Shown here: in pieces, positions 25,793 to 37,456 of the stretch
Layout of the letters: each line of letters begins with the position of its first letter
How positions within the stretch are numbered: the stretch's first letter is position 1
Position numbers and translations under genes: made by a program
The notes under the pieces: model-generated
The model's input: the letters and a program-made list of their open reading frames with translations, nothing else
What the model was told of the DNA's origin: nothing
The model's database searches: none
NCBI GenBank assembly: GCA_905182985.1
Contig: CAJJDN010000033.1
Coordinates: 575,459 to 639,458, forward strand
From: Paramecium sonneborni
Taxonomy: Eukaryota > Ciliophora > Oligohymenophorea > Peniculida > Parameciidae
DNA: 64,000 nucleotides
Direction: 5' to 3'

Positions 25793-26451
25793 ATGTTTCC
25801 ATACATATTGACTCTCTGTCTTTGTCTCTATGTTTAATATACCAATGCTGTATCTGATAACGTAGAAGTTATCACTTCATGTTGGCTTATCACATTGTAA
25901 GACAATCAAAAATTTAAGGTATTTTGATTAATGTATACATTTGTCTAGACATTTGATCATGTGGTTGAATCTGTAGCAAAGCGTTATTCATAAAATGATA
26001 AAGATAAGATTGTCCATGATATTAGAGTTTATATGATAAAAAAGTGTTTTTCTACCCTTCCTCTGGCTGATAGCAAATAAGTAAACATATATGTTAAACA
26101 CGCGTTTTTTAGATTATCAAAGATTTTGAATCAGGATAATCTTTGCATGTAACATATAGAGAAGTTGTAAAGGGCTTTGATTACACTCATTATATTAAAG
26201 ATCTTAAAAATAAAGACATAATTCCTAACCCATAATTGGACGACATCATCTCAACTATAGTGAAAAGTCTTGAAACAGAATTTAATAAAGATATTCAAAG
26301 TGAAATCCAATCTGAAGTTCCTCCTCTTGGTGTTTTTGGAATGAATTTCAATTACTTGATAGTGTTTCCAATTCTAGGAGCAATCTTTTTGATCTATTTT
26401 GTGATTAATGCAATTAAAGCTTTAAAACCAACCCCGAAAAAAAAGAAGTGA
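25793..26451 (+). CDS. type I membrane protein, unknown function
   Basis: 198 residues after removing introns of 30 and 32 nt. A signal peptide (MFPYILTLCLCLYVQYTNA) leads a lumenal or extracellular domain of about 130 residues with a few cysteines. One C-terminal membrane helix follows (YLIVFPILGAIFLIYFVINA) and a short very basic tail ending PKKKK. The Lys-rich tail could be an ER-retrieval signal of the KKxx type. No family recognised. Confidence 0.85.
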
Positions 26452-26487
26452 ATTGTAATTAGATATTTTAATATTTAAATCTTTGAA

Positions 26488-27775
26488 ATGAGTAAAAAGA
26501 ATACTAAGCGTAAATAAAACAACAAAACAGAGAAGGATGACGATTACAGTGACATCTTTGAGGAATAATTACCTATAATAAAAAAAAAATCAAAAGAAGA
26601 ACAGCAAACAAACCAAATACTCTTTGAATCGATCCGTAATCCAGAATAAGCAAATCTGATTCGTTGTCCAATAGAATCCATCAATATTGAATAGGTGCAT
26701 TATATTCATTAATTAATTAGATTCTCTAAGACATTTTGTATGAGTCTTCAAAAGAGTCTCAATATTCTAAAACACTTAAGCAAATTCTTCTTATGGGATA
26801 AAGAGAATTGAAAGACAAACAAAAATATTACTAATTTAAATGGCAATCATTAGGACACTCAAATATTAATCGTCAAGAATATCAAAGATAAGAACAAATG
26901 TTAAAAGAATAATAATCTAAGGATATAGCTGAAATTTAAAATAATGTTATTGCTGAATTAGGAAGAAAACGAGTAAAAGGATTTCAATAAAGAGAAGACA
27001 TTCTTGATGAATTTCGAATTAATTTTATGAAAAAAAGACATCTCACTCCAGATGGACCAGTAATGGAAGAATTCTAATTTTATGTTGATCCTGAAGAAGC
27101 AAATCGACTTAAGAGAGATCAAATTTAATTATTGGAGAAACTTATGGAAGAATCACATCTTATACCTGAAAATCATCCTACAGAATTAAAAAGATACTTT
27201 AGTCAACCAGATAATACAGGACATCAAACACGTTATTTATAAAGAACTTAAAGTAATTATATATAAAGGTAATAAATATTATTTATATTAATAGTAATAA
27301 TGAATAACATTAAAGTGATGTTTAGAAATTATAAATATTCCCTAAATTATAAATTGATAAAATTATCAAAGAGAAAATGGAAAATATGACACCTAAAAAA
27401 ATTGAAGTAATTGTTTATAAAATAACCCAAGCTTGAAGGAACTGCTCAAACTTGATGAGTAAGATTTTCAAGTTATTCCAAGAAATGTAAGAGTTATGCT
27501 TTTGGATTCAAAATCTGATGAATTATACACAGATAAAGATTTTTAATTAGATTAAGCTGAAAGATACATAGAAGTATTTAATTAATTGAAAGTATTATAT
27601 CTTGTATATAAAGAACTAAAATTTTTATGAATTAGATCTAGAAAAGATGTTAGAACTTACAATTTATATTGTTAATAATACTCATTATTAATAAAAATTT
27701 AAATTATCTGAAGATAGAAAATAAGTCACTCCAAGAGAATTATTGAATTATATTGAAAAATTACAAAGATAATGA
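26488..27775 (+). CDS. conserved-looking soluble protein, unknown function
   Basis: 393 residues after removing four introns (26, 26, 32 and 22 nt). The N-terminus is very basic (start MSKKNTKRK) with acidic patches. A helical charged region follows with the notable stretch INFMKKRHLTPDGPVMEEFQ and a second (YVDPEEANRLKRDQIQLLEK). The C-terminal third has EELLKLDEQDFQVIP and ends QVTPRELLNYIEKLQRQ. No membrane segment. I do not recognise a family; the basic start might act as a nuclear signal. The 393-codon model depends on the 32-nt third intron, chosen because a shorter AG would break the frame. Confidence 0.8.
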
Positions 27776-27833
27776 AAATTAAATATAAATTTTTACCAAA
27801 TAAAACTGAAATAATCTCATAATCTTTAACATT

Positions 27834-27904
27834 TCCGGTATAGTCTAGTGGTTAGGATATCAGGTTTTCACCCTGGGGACCCGGGTTCAATCCCCGGTAT
27901 CGGA
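27834..27904 (+). tRNA. tRNA-Glu (UUC anticodon)
   Basis: A full cloverleaf: acceptor arm TCCGGTA pairs with TATCGGA (one G-U), anticodon stem TCAGG/CCTGG around a loop TTTTCAC (anticodon TTC), T arm CCGGG/CCCGG around TTCAATC. The A box (TAGTCTAGTGG) and B box (GGTTCAATCC) of the internal Pol III promoter are present. No intron and no encoded CCA. Confidence 0.97.
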
Positions 27905-27908
27905 AAAA

Positions 27909-27914
27909 TTTTTT
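27909..27914 (+). terminator. Pol III terminator, T6 run
   Basis: Six T residues five bases after the tRNA-Glu end form the expected RNA polymerase III stop signal. Confidence 0.75.
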
Positions 27915-27940
27915 ATTTATTTTTATTTATTTTTATTTAT
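27911..27940. repeat. three tandem copies of a 10-bp AT repeat
   Basis: The unit TTTTATTTAT is repeated three times without change directly behind the tRNA gene. It overlaps the terminator T run and ends about 55 bp before the next ATG. Confidence 0.9.
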
Positions 27941-27994
27941 TTTTTAGTTTTGATTTTACATTTGATTAAAATCAAATTAATGAAATAAAATTAA

Positions 27995-29311
27995 ATGATT
28001 CCAACAAATATTGTAGTATGTGGAGGTGGAAATGGTTCTCATGCAACAGTAGCATCAGCAGGTCGTTTTGAAAACATTTAAGTGAATGTCTTTACAAGAA
28101 AACCTTAAGATTGGAAATAGGAAATAGTAGGATTGACAAAAGGAAGTCCATGGGAATCACTTGGAAATTTTGTTGGTATATTTTTTTATGATGAATAATA
28201 TAGGAAAAATTAATAAAGTTTCCAATAATCCTTAAGATTTTAATGGGGCTAAACTATGGATTATAGGAGGACCAGCTCATGTTCATCATGAAATATTATA
28301 AAAGATTGCTCCTTATGTGACTAAAGATTCTTTTGTAGTAATAAAATTATAGTAATTATAATAATAGGGTACATTATTTGCTTAAGGTGGATTTGAATGG
28401 ATGTGCAGAAGCGTTTTTGGAGATAGAATCAAAACTGATAATATTACTTATTTTGGTCTATATAATATTCCATGGCTTTGCAAAATATTTAAATATGGAG
28501 AATCTGTTAGAATAATTGGACCAAAAACAAAACTTTAATGTGCAATCTCAAATCTTAGTAGAAAAGAAGAACTCTTTTTATTATTAGAAAATATGTTTTA
28601 AATACCTGTTTTATAAGCACCAAACTTTTTAACATTAACTTTAACTCCTAGCAATTAAATTATTCATCCTGCTAGAGTCTATGCTGTATTTAGAGTATTA
28701 TTAATATATTTATTTTTAGAATTGGGATGGTAAATAAGTTTATCAACCTAATGAAGTACCTACATTTTATGAAGATTTTGATGATTTTAGTGCATATATG
28801 CTCCAAATTTTGGATGATGAAATCTAAGCAATCAAAAGGGAAATTCTAAAAAGATATCCTCAATTTAATTTAGATCTAATCATACCAATTAAGGAAAGAA
28901 TTATTTAATAATATGGTGATCAAGTTAAAGATAAATCTAACTTGAAAACTGTTTTTAGAACTAATGCTGGATATGCTACTATTTAAATACCGACTAAACC
29001 TGTCTAAGGAGGTGTTTAATTAAATACTGAAGCCAGAATCTTTTGGGAAGATATTCCTTATGGATTATGTATACTTAAAGTAAATTTATATTTAATTTTA
29101 GGATCTTTCAGAAATGCTTGGTCTTTAAACACCTGGAACTGATAAAATGATTGAGTGGCATCAAAAATTCATGAATAAGGAATATATTCAAAACTCAAAA
29201 TTGAATAGAACTTTATTAAAAGAAACAGGAGCTCCTTCTAAATATGGATTGGATACTTTAGAAAGAGTATTAGGTATTTAAGATGTTAACCAACAAAATC
29301 CTAAATTGTGA
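27995..29311 (+). CDS. octopine/nopaline dehydrogenase-family oxidoreductase
   Basis: 403 residues after removing four introns (28, 30, 25 and 22 nt). The N-terminus is a dinucleotide-binding Rossmann fold, IVVCGGGNGSHATVAS. LFAQGGFEWM lies in the position of the family's AQGGFxW loop, the active-site-like IIHPARVYA sits in the second domain, and TDKMIEWHQ near the C-terminus matches the family pattern. Opine dehydrogenases reductively condense an amino acid with a 2-oxo acid using NAD(P)H; the substrate here cannot be told. The 30-nt second intron restores the VGxLxAQGGF motif although leaving it in would not break the frame. An in-frame ATG five codons upstream (27980) is a possible alternative start. 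Confidence 0.85.
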
Positions 29312-29972
29312 AGTTTATAAGTAGTCTAATAATAAACATAATTATTATTCATTATTTAATATTCTCAAACAATTACTAAAAATTAAGTCAAGCTAAAATA
29401 CACTAACTTTAGGCTGAACTTAAAGTTTAAGATTCTGATTATATTAAAAAAATAGATCAATAATATCTAAAAGAAGAGAAAACCAAATTCAAGTAATACA
29501 TCTACATGATTCAAATCTGATACTTGATTTGAGATTTTCTTATACAAAATTCTTGCTTTCTTTAATACTTGTCGAGTAATCTATAATTAAATAAATATCA
29601 TAATTTTAATATTTTGATTAATAAATGAAAAATTTTATTTAAAAAAAATCTCTATAAGCATTGATAATCTAATTATTTATTTAACTCTGATTTTTCGTTG
29701 TTTAAATTATTTTTCAATCACTAATAAAGTCTTTTTCTTAATTATAGTTTGAAATTAGAATTTTTTTTTAAATCTTGGATATAAATTCTAAAACAATTTT
29801 AATGTCCTAAAACTGAAATGCTGATTTTGAAGTGAAGCTTTATTTATTAATATTTTGAACAAAAATTTTGAAACGAAATAAAATTTAAAATTATTCTACA
29901 ATTTTCAGAAAAGTTGTAAATTAGAATGAGTATTCAGTCAAACAAAAACATATGAAAAGAATTATGATTAAA
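29312..29972. other. intergenic, right part duplicated
   Basis: About 660 bp with no gene, RNA or internal repeat seen. From 29779 on, it forms the first part of duplication block B. A short Lys/Gln-rich open stretch near 29330-29510 lacks a start and is likely chance. Confidence 0.5.
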
Positions 29973-30920
29973 TCAAAATTATTGTATATCAAATATTAAT
30001 TTATCTATTACAATAAAATTTTTCTTTGTTGTTGTTAATTGAATTCCATGATTATTAACAAATTTTTGAAGACTATTGTTGTGACTCAATTATGTATAAT
30101 ATTCTCTTTAAAACAACTTTCTATCCATAATACTTCTATTGATAGGACCTAAAGGTTCACACTCTCTTTTGACATGACCCCATAAATGTTTATTTTTAAT
30201 TAAAACATCTTTTACTTTAATTGGATTAAAAGTCAGTTCTTTAGGTTCTACTAATTTATTTATTTCAAATTCTTCTTCACTATCTGTATCAATTTTACCT
30301 AAACTTTACTATTATTTAATTTTGAAATCAAAAAGTTTTTTAGCTTAAACTCTAATTTAATCAGTATTGGAAAGGGATTCACCTTCCATAAATTTTTAAT
30401 GAAAAGCTTTAGCTAATTATGATTCTTGTTTATAGTAATATATCTTGCCAATTAATTCATAAGCATTTAATTCATATTCATATTCTTTGAAACATAAAGC
30501 ATATTTTAGGAATTTTTTGGAATAATTCAAAGATCTTCTTAGATCACCATCTAGAAGGTAAAGTTCAGCTAGAAATTTGTAAGCTATCATTTTATATTTG
30601 AATGCTCTATGACCATTGCAAAAGATAAGAAACTTTTACCAAACTTATATGGCTTTTTGAAATAAGTTATTAATTTGTAATACAAAAGCAAAAGCAAATA
30701 CTCCAATATTATAAAGATTGCCTATTCTTGTTTGTTTTAAGTATCTCTTGATTATTTATAAAATTATACTTTAAAATAAATGAGAATCTTTCTTCAATAT
30801 CTGCAGGATCATTATAATCAATTTGTTAAATTAATTTAAGAGCTTATTGTCTTCTATTAATATAGGGAGAATTTTCATCATCTAATAATTTAAAAATTCT
30901 TTTTTCATCTTTTAAGAAAT
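29779..30920. repeat. direct duplication block B, copy 1 (probable contig-end artefact)
   Basis: 1142 bp that recur identically, as far as I read, at 30922-32063 with one N (30921) between. As in block A, equal lengths that stop at the N indicate an unmerged contig overlap. Confidence 0.95.
29973..30920 (-). pseudogene. duplicated 3' fragment of the helical-repeat gene (assembly artefact)
   Basis: Repeats the C-terminal part of the gene at 31116-32223, including its 25-nt intron and stop, but is cut at the 5' side by the N at 30921. Not a separate gene. Confidence 0.9.
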
Positions 30921-30921
30921 N
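30921..30921. other. single N, join of two contigs
   Basis: An undetermined base at the exact boundary of the two 1142-bp copies. Confidence 0.9.
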
Positions 30922-32063
30922 ATATAAATTCTAAAACAATTTTAATGTCCTAAAACTGAAATGCTGATTTTGAAGTGAAGCTTTATTTATTAATATTTTG
31001 AACAAAAATTTTGAAACGAAATAAAATTTAAAATTATTCTACAATTTTCAGAAAAGTTGTAAATTAGAATGAGTATTCAGTCAAACAAAAACATATGAAA
31101 AGAATTATGATTAAATCAAAATTATTGTATATCAAATATTAATTTATCTATTACAATAAAATTTTTCTTTGTTGTTGTTAATTGAATTCCATGATTATTA
31201 ACAAATTTTTGAAGACTATTGTTGTGACTCAATTATGTATAATATTCTCTTTAAAACAACTTTCTATCCATAATACTTCTATTGATAGGACCTAAAGGTT
31301 CACACTCTCTTTTGACATGACCCCATAAATGTTTATTTTTAATTAAAACATCTTTTACTTTAATTGGATTAAAAGTCAGTTCTTTAGGTTCTACTAATTT
31401 ATTTATTTCAAATTCTTCTTCACTATCTGTATCAATTTTACCTAAACTTTACTATTATTTAATTTTGAAATCAAAAAGTTTTTTAGCTTAAACTCTAATT
31501 TAATCAGTATTGGAAAGGGATTCACCTTCCATAAATTTTTAATGAAAAGCTTTAGCTAATTATGATTCTTGTTTATAGTAATATATCTTGCCAATTAATT
31601 CATAAGCATTTAATTCATATTCATATTCTTTGAAACATAAAGCATATTTTAGGAATTTTTTGGAATAATTCAAAGATCTTCTTAGATCACCATCTAGAAG
31701 GTAAAGTTCAGCTAGAAATTTGTAAGCTATCATTTTATATTTGAATGCTCTATGACCATTGCAAAAGATAAGAAACTTTTACCAAACTTATATGGCTTTT
31801 TGAAATAAGTTATTAATTTGTAATACAAAAGCAAAAGCAAATACTCCAATATTATAAAGATTGCCTATTCTTGTTTGTTTTAAGTATCTCTTGATTATTT
31901 ATAAAATTATACTTTAAAATAAATGAGAATCTTTCTTCAATATCTGCAGGATCATTATAATCAATTTGTTAAATTAATTTAAGAGCTTATTGTCTTCTAT
32001 TAATATAGGGAGAATTTTCATCATCTAATAATTTAAAAATTCTTTTTTCATCTTTTAAGAAAT
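30922..32063. repeat. direct duplication block B, copy 2 (probable contig-end artefact)
   Basis: Second copy of the 1142-bp block; here the gene at 31116-32223 is intact. Confidence 0.95.
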
Positions 32064-32223
32064 CATAATCATCTTGAAAGACCCACGGTTTCTTTTTTTT
32101 AGAAATAGAAGGTAGACTAATTTGAGAGATGCTTCTAATACTTACCATAGTAGATTCATCGTTTTTTTATTAAGTTCTTGAACCTTTAACGTTTGGAGAA
32201 CAACAGTAGATACTAAATTTCAT
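31116..32223 (-). CDS. TPR-like helical-repeat protein, unknown function
   Basis: 360 residues after removing one 25-nt intron. Residues about 115-245 form paired helices with a TPR-like rhythm (KAIQVWQKFLIF, RAFKYKMIAYKFLAELYLLD, RSLNYSKKFLKYALCFKEYE, NAYELIGKIYYYKQ), so a protein-protein contact scaffold is likely. The N-terminus is Cys- and Ser-rich (KFSIYCCSP), the C-terminus basic with LWGHVKRECEPLGPIN. No signal peptide or membrane segment. I do not recognise the family. The first ATG is used. Confidence 0.82.
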
Positions 32224-32404
32224 AAATAATATATAACAATAATAATATTAATAAAAAAATTATAATAAGAAAATTATCAAACAATAGTCATAAATATTAG
32301 TTGCTGATTATAATTATAAATTAGAAGATGAGATATAAAAATAAGAGGAATATTTAAGGAAAACAGATAAAAATATTTAAAGCAAATGATTTAAATATTA
32401 AGAT

Positions 32405-33650
32405 TCATTCTTATGAAACTAATTTTCCTTTTTCCCAAACTCCAATAATTTCAGTTCCATCTGCTTCTATTAAGACTCCTTTTCCATGTTATCTTCCATT
32501 ATGCCATCCTCCTTTATAGGTTTTTCCATCCGCAAATGAAAAGATTCCATAACCTTCTTTTTTATCCTCTTTATAATCTCCAACATATTTATTACCATTA
32601 GCCCAATAAAAGGTACCTTTACCATACATTTAATTTTTAATCCATTCTCCAGTATAGATTTAACCATCTGGCCATTTATAAGTGCCGAATCCATCAATAA
32701 AATCTTTAGAATAACTACCTTCATAAGAATTCCCATTAGACCATATATATTTTCCTTAACCATGTTTCATACCACTTTAATATTAACCTGTATATATATC
32801 TCCAGATACCCAATTTTCTGTACCATTTCCATCTTTTTCATCATCTTTCCATTCTCCTACATATATATTACCATCAGTATCTACATTTTTACCAAATCCA
32901 CATTATAAATCATCAAGCCAATCTCCTTCCTTAAATTAATGTATTATTAATCAATACATAATATGAACCATCACAACGTATTAATCTTCCTCTACCATTA
33001 GCTCCATGATTCTACCAATATCCTTCATAATAAGTTCCATCTGGCCAATATTAACGACCTTTGCCTTATTTTTATTTATTTCTCCATTGTCCTACATATA
33101 TTATTCCAGTACTAATGAATTACTAATTTAGATTGATATAATAATTACATGAGGTGGTAAAGATATACAATCATTGAATTTTTTATTCAATTCAGGATCA
33201 TACTAAAAAGGAGGAAGAGATTTCAATATTTTAATGACATTTAAATTTGTTATATCTGGTTCCTTCACTTATATTGCTATATCTGAATCTGGGGCATCAT
33301 TATTTTTAAAAAGATAACTATCTGACTCTTATTAAAGAAAGCGATGTTTTAATGGTTCAACTTTTGTTAATTCATTTTTACTAAGCATTGATCTATCATT
33401 TAAATCAGATCTTGGGGAAGTGAACTAAATTAGTTAAAACCTTTACTCCACTATTTATTTAAGGCTTTGATTAATTTTCTTTGATTTGGATCTAATTTGT
33501 TTGTTATTAAACTTATTGGGATTCTGAGGCTCGACGTTATGTGTTTTAATGGCATGACACATTTGTACTTTATGATTATCGAGATTATATTTGTCGTTGT
33601 TATTATTATCGTTATTGATGTGGTTGCTTTTTAATACATGCTGAACCCAT
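32405..33650 (-). CDS. MORN-repeat protein with N-terminal lipidation signal
   Basis: 389 residues after removing introns of 22, 26 and 28 nt. The start MGSACIKK carries Gly2, Ser3 and Cys5, a strong N-myristoylation plus palmitoylation signal. A Gln/Arg-rich region follows. From about residue 190, eight or so MORN repeats run to the end (for example YYEGYW, IYVGEWKDDEKDGNG, SYEGSYSKDFIDGFG, IYTGEWIKNQMYGKG, YKGGWHNGR). MORN repeats bind membranes or phospholipids or act as cortical scaffolds in protists. It is one of three such proteins in this window. The ATG lies 45 bp after the stop of the next gene upstream on the same strand. Confidence 0.9.
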
Positions 33651-33695
33651 ATGAATTTTAATTTATATATTATTATAGTATATTAACTAAATATA

Positions 33696-34649
33696 TCATC
33701 TGATATACTGGTTCTCGTCTTTAACTTAATTTGATTACATTCTAGATTGATTCATCCTTGATTATTACATTATTGCTATTAATTCTAAATTATATTTTCA
33801 TACATTAGGTTTTGCTTGTCTTATCTAACCTAGTTATTTCTTAAGTTTATTAACTCTCTAATTCTTTTCTTACATTTTAATACTTTTACAATAACCTAAA
33901 ATTAAATTCATATTTATTTTACTTCTCTAATTCTTAAGATCTTATTTTCCTTTATTCTTCTTATCCACTTAATATTCTCTATGTTAAAGCATTTAATTCA
34001 TTTATTTATTTCTATCTCAATTGTGTAATTAAATTTCTTATCTTCTATTATCTACAAGATGTCCATTTCTCATATTCATCTCTCTCTTACGCTTATATTC
34101 TTGATTGAATCACATGAGCTTCCAAATAACTAATATATTAATATTATTTAATACTTTTCTTATCTAGCCAATTACTCTTCAGTCTTTCTTAATGCCAAAA
34201 GTTCAGCAGAATCCTTTGGCCTAACTGGAAGTGAATTTTCTAACTCTTCTGAAAACTATCTTAATTCATCTTCTTATCTTTAAAGTGTTTATTCTTTCAC
34301 CTTCTAAGCTTCACTATCAAATTCAGACATCTTTTAATCCCAAAACTAATTAAATTAATTAAATTCTTCCAAATGAGCTTTCTCAATCTCTTATTTCTCT
34401 GAACAATGTCTGTCCTTTACATCTACTTTATTTTTTGTATCTAACTCTTTCTTTAATTCTCCCAACCTCTTTTTAGCTTAATCTGCTTCCAAATACTTAC
34501 CTGCTTTCTCACAACTCTTTTAATGATCATATAATATTTATCTAACAACTAATTCTATATTTTTACATATATTCCTCTATATCTCCTTATTATACTGGAA
34601 GGTTATTCGTGCCTTTTCTTGATGAAGTAGGTCTTTAAAATTAACTCAT
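33696..34649 (-). CDS. coiled-coil protein, unknown function
   Basis: 294 residues after removing introns of 25, 25 and 19 nt; the 19-nt intron near the 3' end (close to 33785-33803) is the shortest in the window and is needed to reach the TGA. Almost the whole protein is charged coiled coil. A distinctive block runs FWDQKMSEFDSE, then LPVRPKDSAELLALRK, then EAHVIQSRIQAQERDEYEKW. Such a Pro-rich break followed by a conserved-looking helix suggests a defined family, which I cannot name. No membrane segment or signal peptide. Confidence 0.78.
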
Positions 34650-34720
34650 TATTGCAGAAAATTGGATTTTTAATATTAACGTTAAGAATTTATTTTATCA
34701 CTTATATATTTATATAATTA

Positions 34721-34763
34721 TATATTTTTCATATTCATATATTTATATATTTTTCATATTCAT
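34721..34763. repeat. two direct 18-bp AT repeats
   Basis: The 18-bp unit TATATTTTTCATATTCAT occurs at 34721-34738 and again at 34746-34763, with 7 bp between, about 70 bp upstream of the coiled-coil gene start. It may be part of its promoter region or plain low complexity. Confidence 0.7.
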
Positions 34764-35489
34764 TATATTAAATATTATTATAAATAGATCAACTTAAATC
34801 CTATCCCTTAAATCTATACTTAATACAAATAGTTTTGTTTAACAAACTATGAATCATTAAAAAAACAAATTAAACAACAATCCATTTCAATTAATCATTA
34901 TTGCCTGCAAAATCTTAATTTCTTATTACATCATATGAAATTGATAATCTCAATAACAATAAAAAAGGAATTAAATACGTTTCTTTTGGAGCGAACAAAA
35001 ATTTACATAGGATTTTCTATTAGTTATATTAATTACTCATTATTTTGACATAATTGTTCGATCAAATGACAGATGAATTGTTTCTATTTTTCCATCTAAG
35101 TATATACAAGTTATGTTAAGCCACAAAGGATATTTTCAAAATATTCTAACAAACCATAATAAAAAACTATCTAATATTATATTTTAATTGTCAGGTTTCA
35201 TAATCATGATAGAGAAACAAAAAAAAAAAAGAGAAATATAAATTTATTATTAATAATTTTAGCATAAATTTGAAACATTAATTTCCGCTTGACATTTAAA
35301 TTTTAAGAAAAAAATTAAATTATAAAAGCTAAAGTACATTTGTTGTACGTCATAAGATTTAAGTTTAATATTAAATTTCTTTTATTTACGCTTATTTTAC
35401 AAAAAAAAGCTGTTTGTTTCTTTATTTTATAAACTAATATAATATGTAAGATTAGTAATTGTTATTAATGAAAGTCAACTCAGTTGGAA

Positions 35490-35769
35490 ATGATGTTTGA
35501 TAAAACAATTTTTGGAAGGAATTTTCATAAAAAATATAAGGATTTAAAATAAGGTTATTTCGTCTTTGCATTCATCTAAGATAAATTACTTAGATAATAA
35601 GATAATGAATTGAAAAATTCTTTTTTTAGTGGGAGGAGTTTTAGTTTTTGATTTAACAGATAGATCATATTTATTTTTTAGATAGGAAAAGTTGATGTAT
35701 GATAATGGATTAGATTTAAAATAAGCAGCAGTTAATATTATGAAAGATAATTCAAAATAAAAAAATTGA
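35490..35769 (+). pseudogene. possible decayed gene, two broken frames
   Basis: An ATG at 35490 opens a frame with MMFDKTIFGRNFHKK. A second frame, shifted, has GGVLVFDLTDRSYLFF and DLKQAAVNIMKDNS before a TGA. The strand VLVFDLTDR looks like the third G-motif region of small GTPases, but no P-loop is visible. No intron placement joins the two frames cleanly. This may be a pseudogene or chance. Confidence 0.3.
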
Positions 35770-36236
35770 GAAGTAGATTGTTGAGATATCTCTTGTTTAT
35801 ACTAAAAAAGAAAGGATATGAAGAAATAATATTTAGTGCAACTAATAATAAAGTATAATTATAAAATTTAAGTTATTTGAAAGAATATTTGTAAAAATTG
35901 TAGATTAGATTGAGATTCAAAATCAAGAATAAATTTTTGAATATTTTAGATTGAAAATTTATTGATTATAACTTATATTATGTAATTGTAATCTAAAATG
36001 TTAAAAAAAAAAAGTACAATATAATGCAAATAGAAAAATGGTTTAATGAAATAGTTAAATTATACCGAAAAGAATCTAAAATAATTTAATTAATTTAATG
36101 ATGAGAGCATATAAAAAAAATAATTAAATATGAAATTAGAATTAAGATTTCAATCTAAGAATGTTATAAGATTAATGATTACAAATAAATTTATTTAGAA
36201 TTACATCATATTAATATTTATTTCTCAAAAAGCAAA

Positions 36237-37428
36237 ATGGGTTAAACTTGTAAGATGAATACTTGTTGTACAAAGGAGGAAGTTTAAAATTTAAAAAATT
36301 CTGGAAGATCTCTAGAAATATAAATAAAAAAATCAAAACATTCATAACAAATAAAGAATGAATAGGAAAAAGAGGAGGATAAAACATAAAAAAAGAAAAG
36401 TGATACAGTTTCTGATTTAATGGCATCTTCATAACATAGTAAGATGTCTATAAAGTAAATTGAAAAGAATCTAGGATCAGAAATAAAAGATGGAAATTAG
36501 AATGCTTTGATATAGAAGAGTATAGGAGTTAATGATAGAATGAAGTTTCCAGTAAAAATGATAAATAATCAAGAAAATATTGTTACAAAATGGTGCATCA
36601 TATGAAGGTGAATGGATTTAAGGTAAGAGAGATGGATATGGTAAATAGATATGGCCAGATGGTTCAGTTTATGAAGGTGAATGGAAGGAAGACAAATCTT
36701 GTGGGAAAGTAAATGGAATAATAAATTAATAGGGAAAATTAATTCATGCTGATGGAGATGTATATGATGGAGATTGGTTAGATGATGCAGCAAATGGTTT
36801 AGGATCATATATACATGTAAATGGAGCTAAATATTAAGGGGAGGTATATGTTTTTTAATTTATTTTAAGTGGTTAAATGATAATTAACATGGAAGAGGTA
36901 TAGAAATATGGCCAGATGGAGCAAGATATGAAGGAGATTATTAATTAGGTAAAAAACATGGTAAAGGAAGATTAAATTTTGCAGATGGTTCTTGTTATTA
37001 AGGTAATTAATGTAGAATTTAAATAAATTAGGTGAGTTTTTTGATAATGAAATTTAAGGATTTGGAAATTATTAATGGCCTGATGGAAGATTATATGTTG
37101 GAGATTGGATGAAAAATAAAATGCATGGAAAAGGAGAAATTAAATGGCCAGATGGAAGACTATACAAAGGAGTATTTTAGTTTTAATAAAAGAGGAATAT
37201 GATAATGATAAGAAACATGGTAAAGGAGTATTTATTTGGGAAGATGGAAGAAAATATATAGGAATTTGGAAAACAGGTAAATAATATGGAGTTGGAATTT
37301 ATTATTCTAATGATAATGTTATGAGAATTGGAGAATGGGTTGAAGGAAAAAGAGTTAAATGGTATGATAAAGAAGAAATTATAGAATTAGAAAGAAAAGG
37401 TATAATAGATGAACTTCAAAATTAATGA
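36237..37428 (+). CDS. MORN-repeat protein with N-terminal lipidation signal
   Basis: 355 residues after removing five introns (22, 24, 26, 29 and 23 nt). The start [11 protein letters not shown] has Gly2 and several cysteines, a probable myristoylation plus palmitoylation site. A charged linker of about 95 residues follows, then MORN repeats to near the end ([58 protein letters not shown]). The 24-nt second intron is 3n and has no in-frame TGA; it is inferred because its removal restores the MORN spacing. Likely a membrane-bound cortical scaffold. Confidence 0.88.
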
Positions 37429-37456
37429 TTATATTTATTTATATTAACTACATTAC

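Larger units (their letters stand above)
34650..36236. other. long AT-rich intergenic region with a possible gene relic
   Basis: About 1.6 kb between divergent genes, extremely AT-rich. It holds the 18-bp direct repeat at 34721-34763 and the possible gene relic at 35490-35769. Elsewhere I see no gene or RNA. An ATG-led stretch near 36129 is short and breaks quickly. Confidence 0.5.

Noticed and set aside
27911..27940. CRISPR-like or telomeric array
   Set aside because: Three short AT repeats without spacers; no ciliate telomere unit (C4A2 or C3A3) is seen anywhere in the window.
27980..27982. Upstream in-frame ATG as start of the dehydrogenase
   Set aside because: It adds only five residues ahead of the Rossmann strand; the inner ATG fits the family better, though the upstream one remains possible.
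33600..33720. Fusion of the coiled-coil gene with the downstream MORN gene
   Set aside because: One splice choice links their frames, but a 19-nt intron gives a natural TGA, and MGSACIKK is a typical lipidated N-terminus needing its own ATG.
36569..36808. Minus-strand His/Leu-rich frame
   Set aside because: It is the reverse of a MORN array on the plus strand; the His residues are reversed ATG and GTG triplets.
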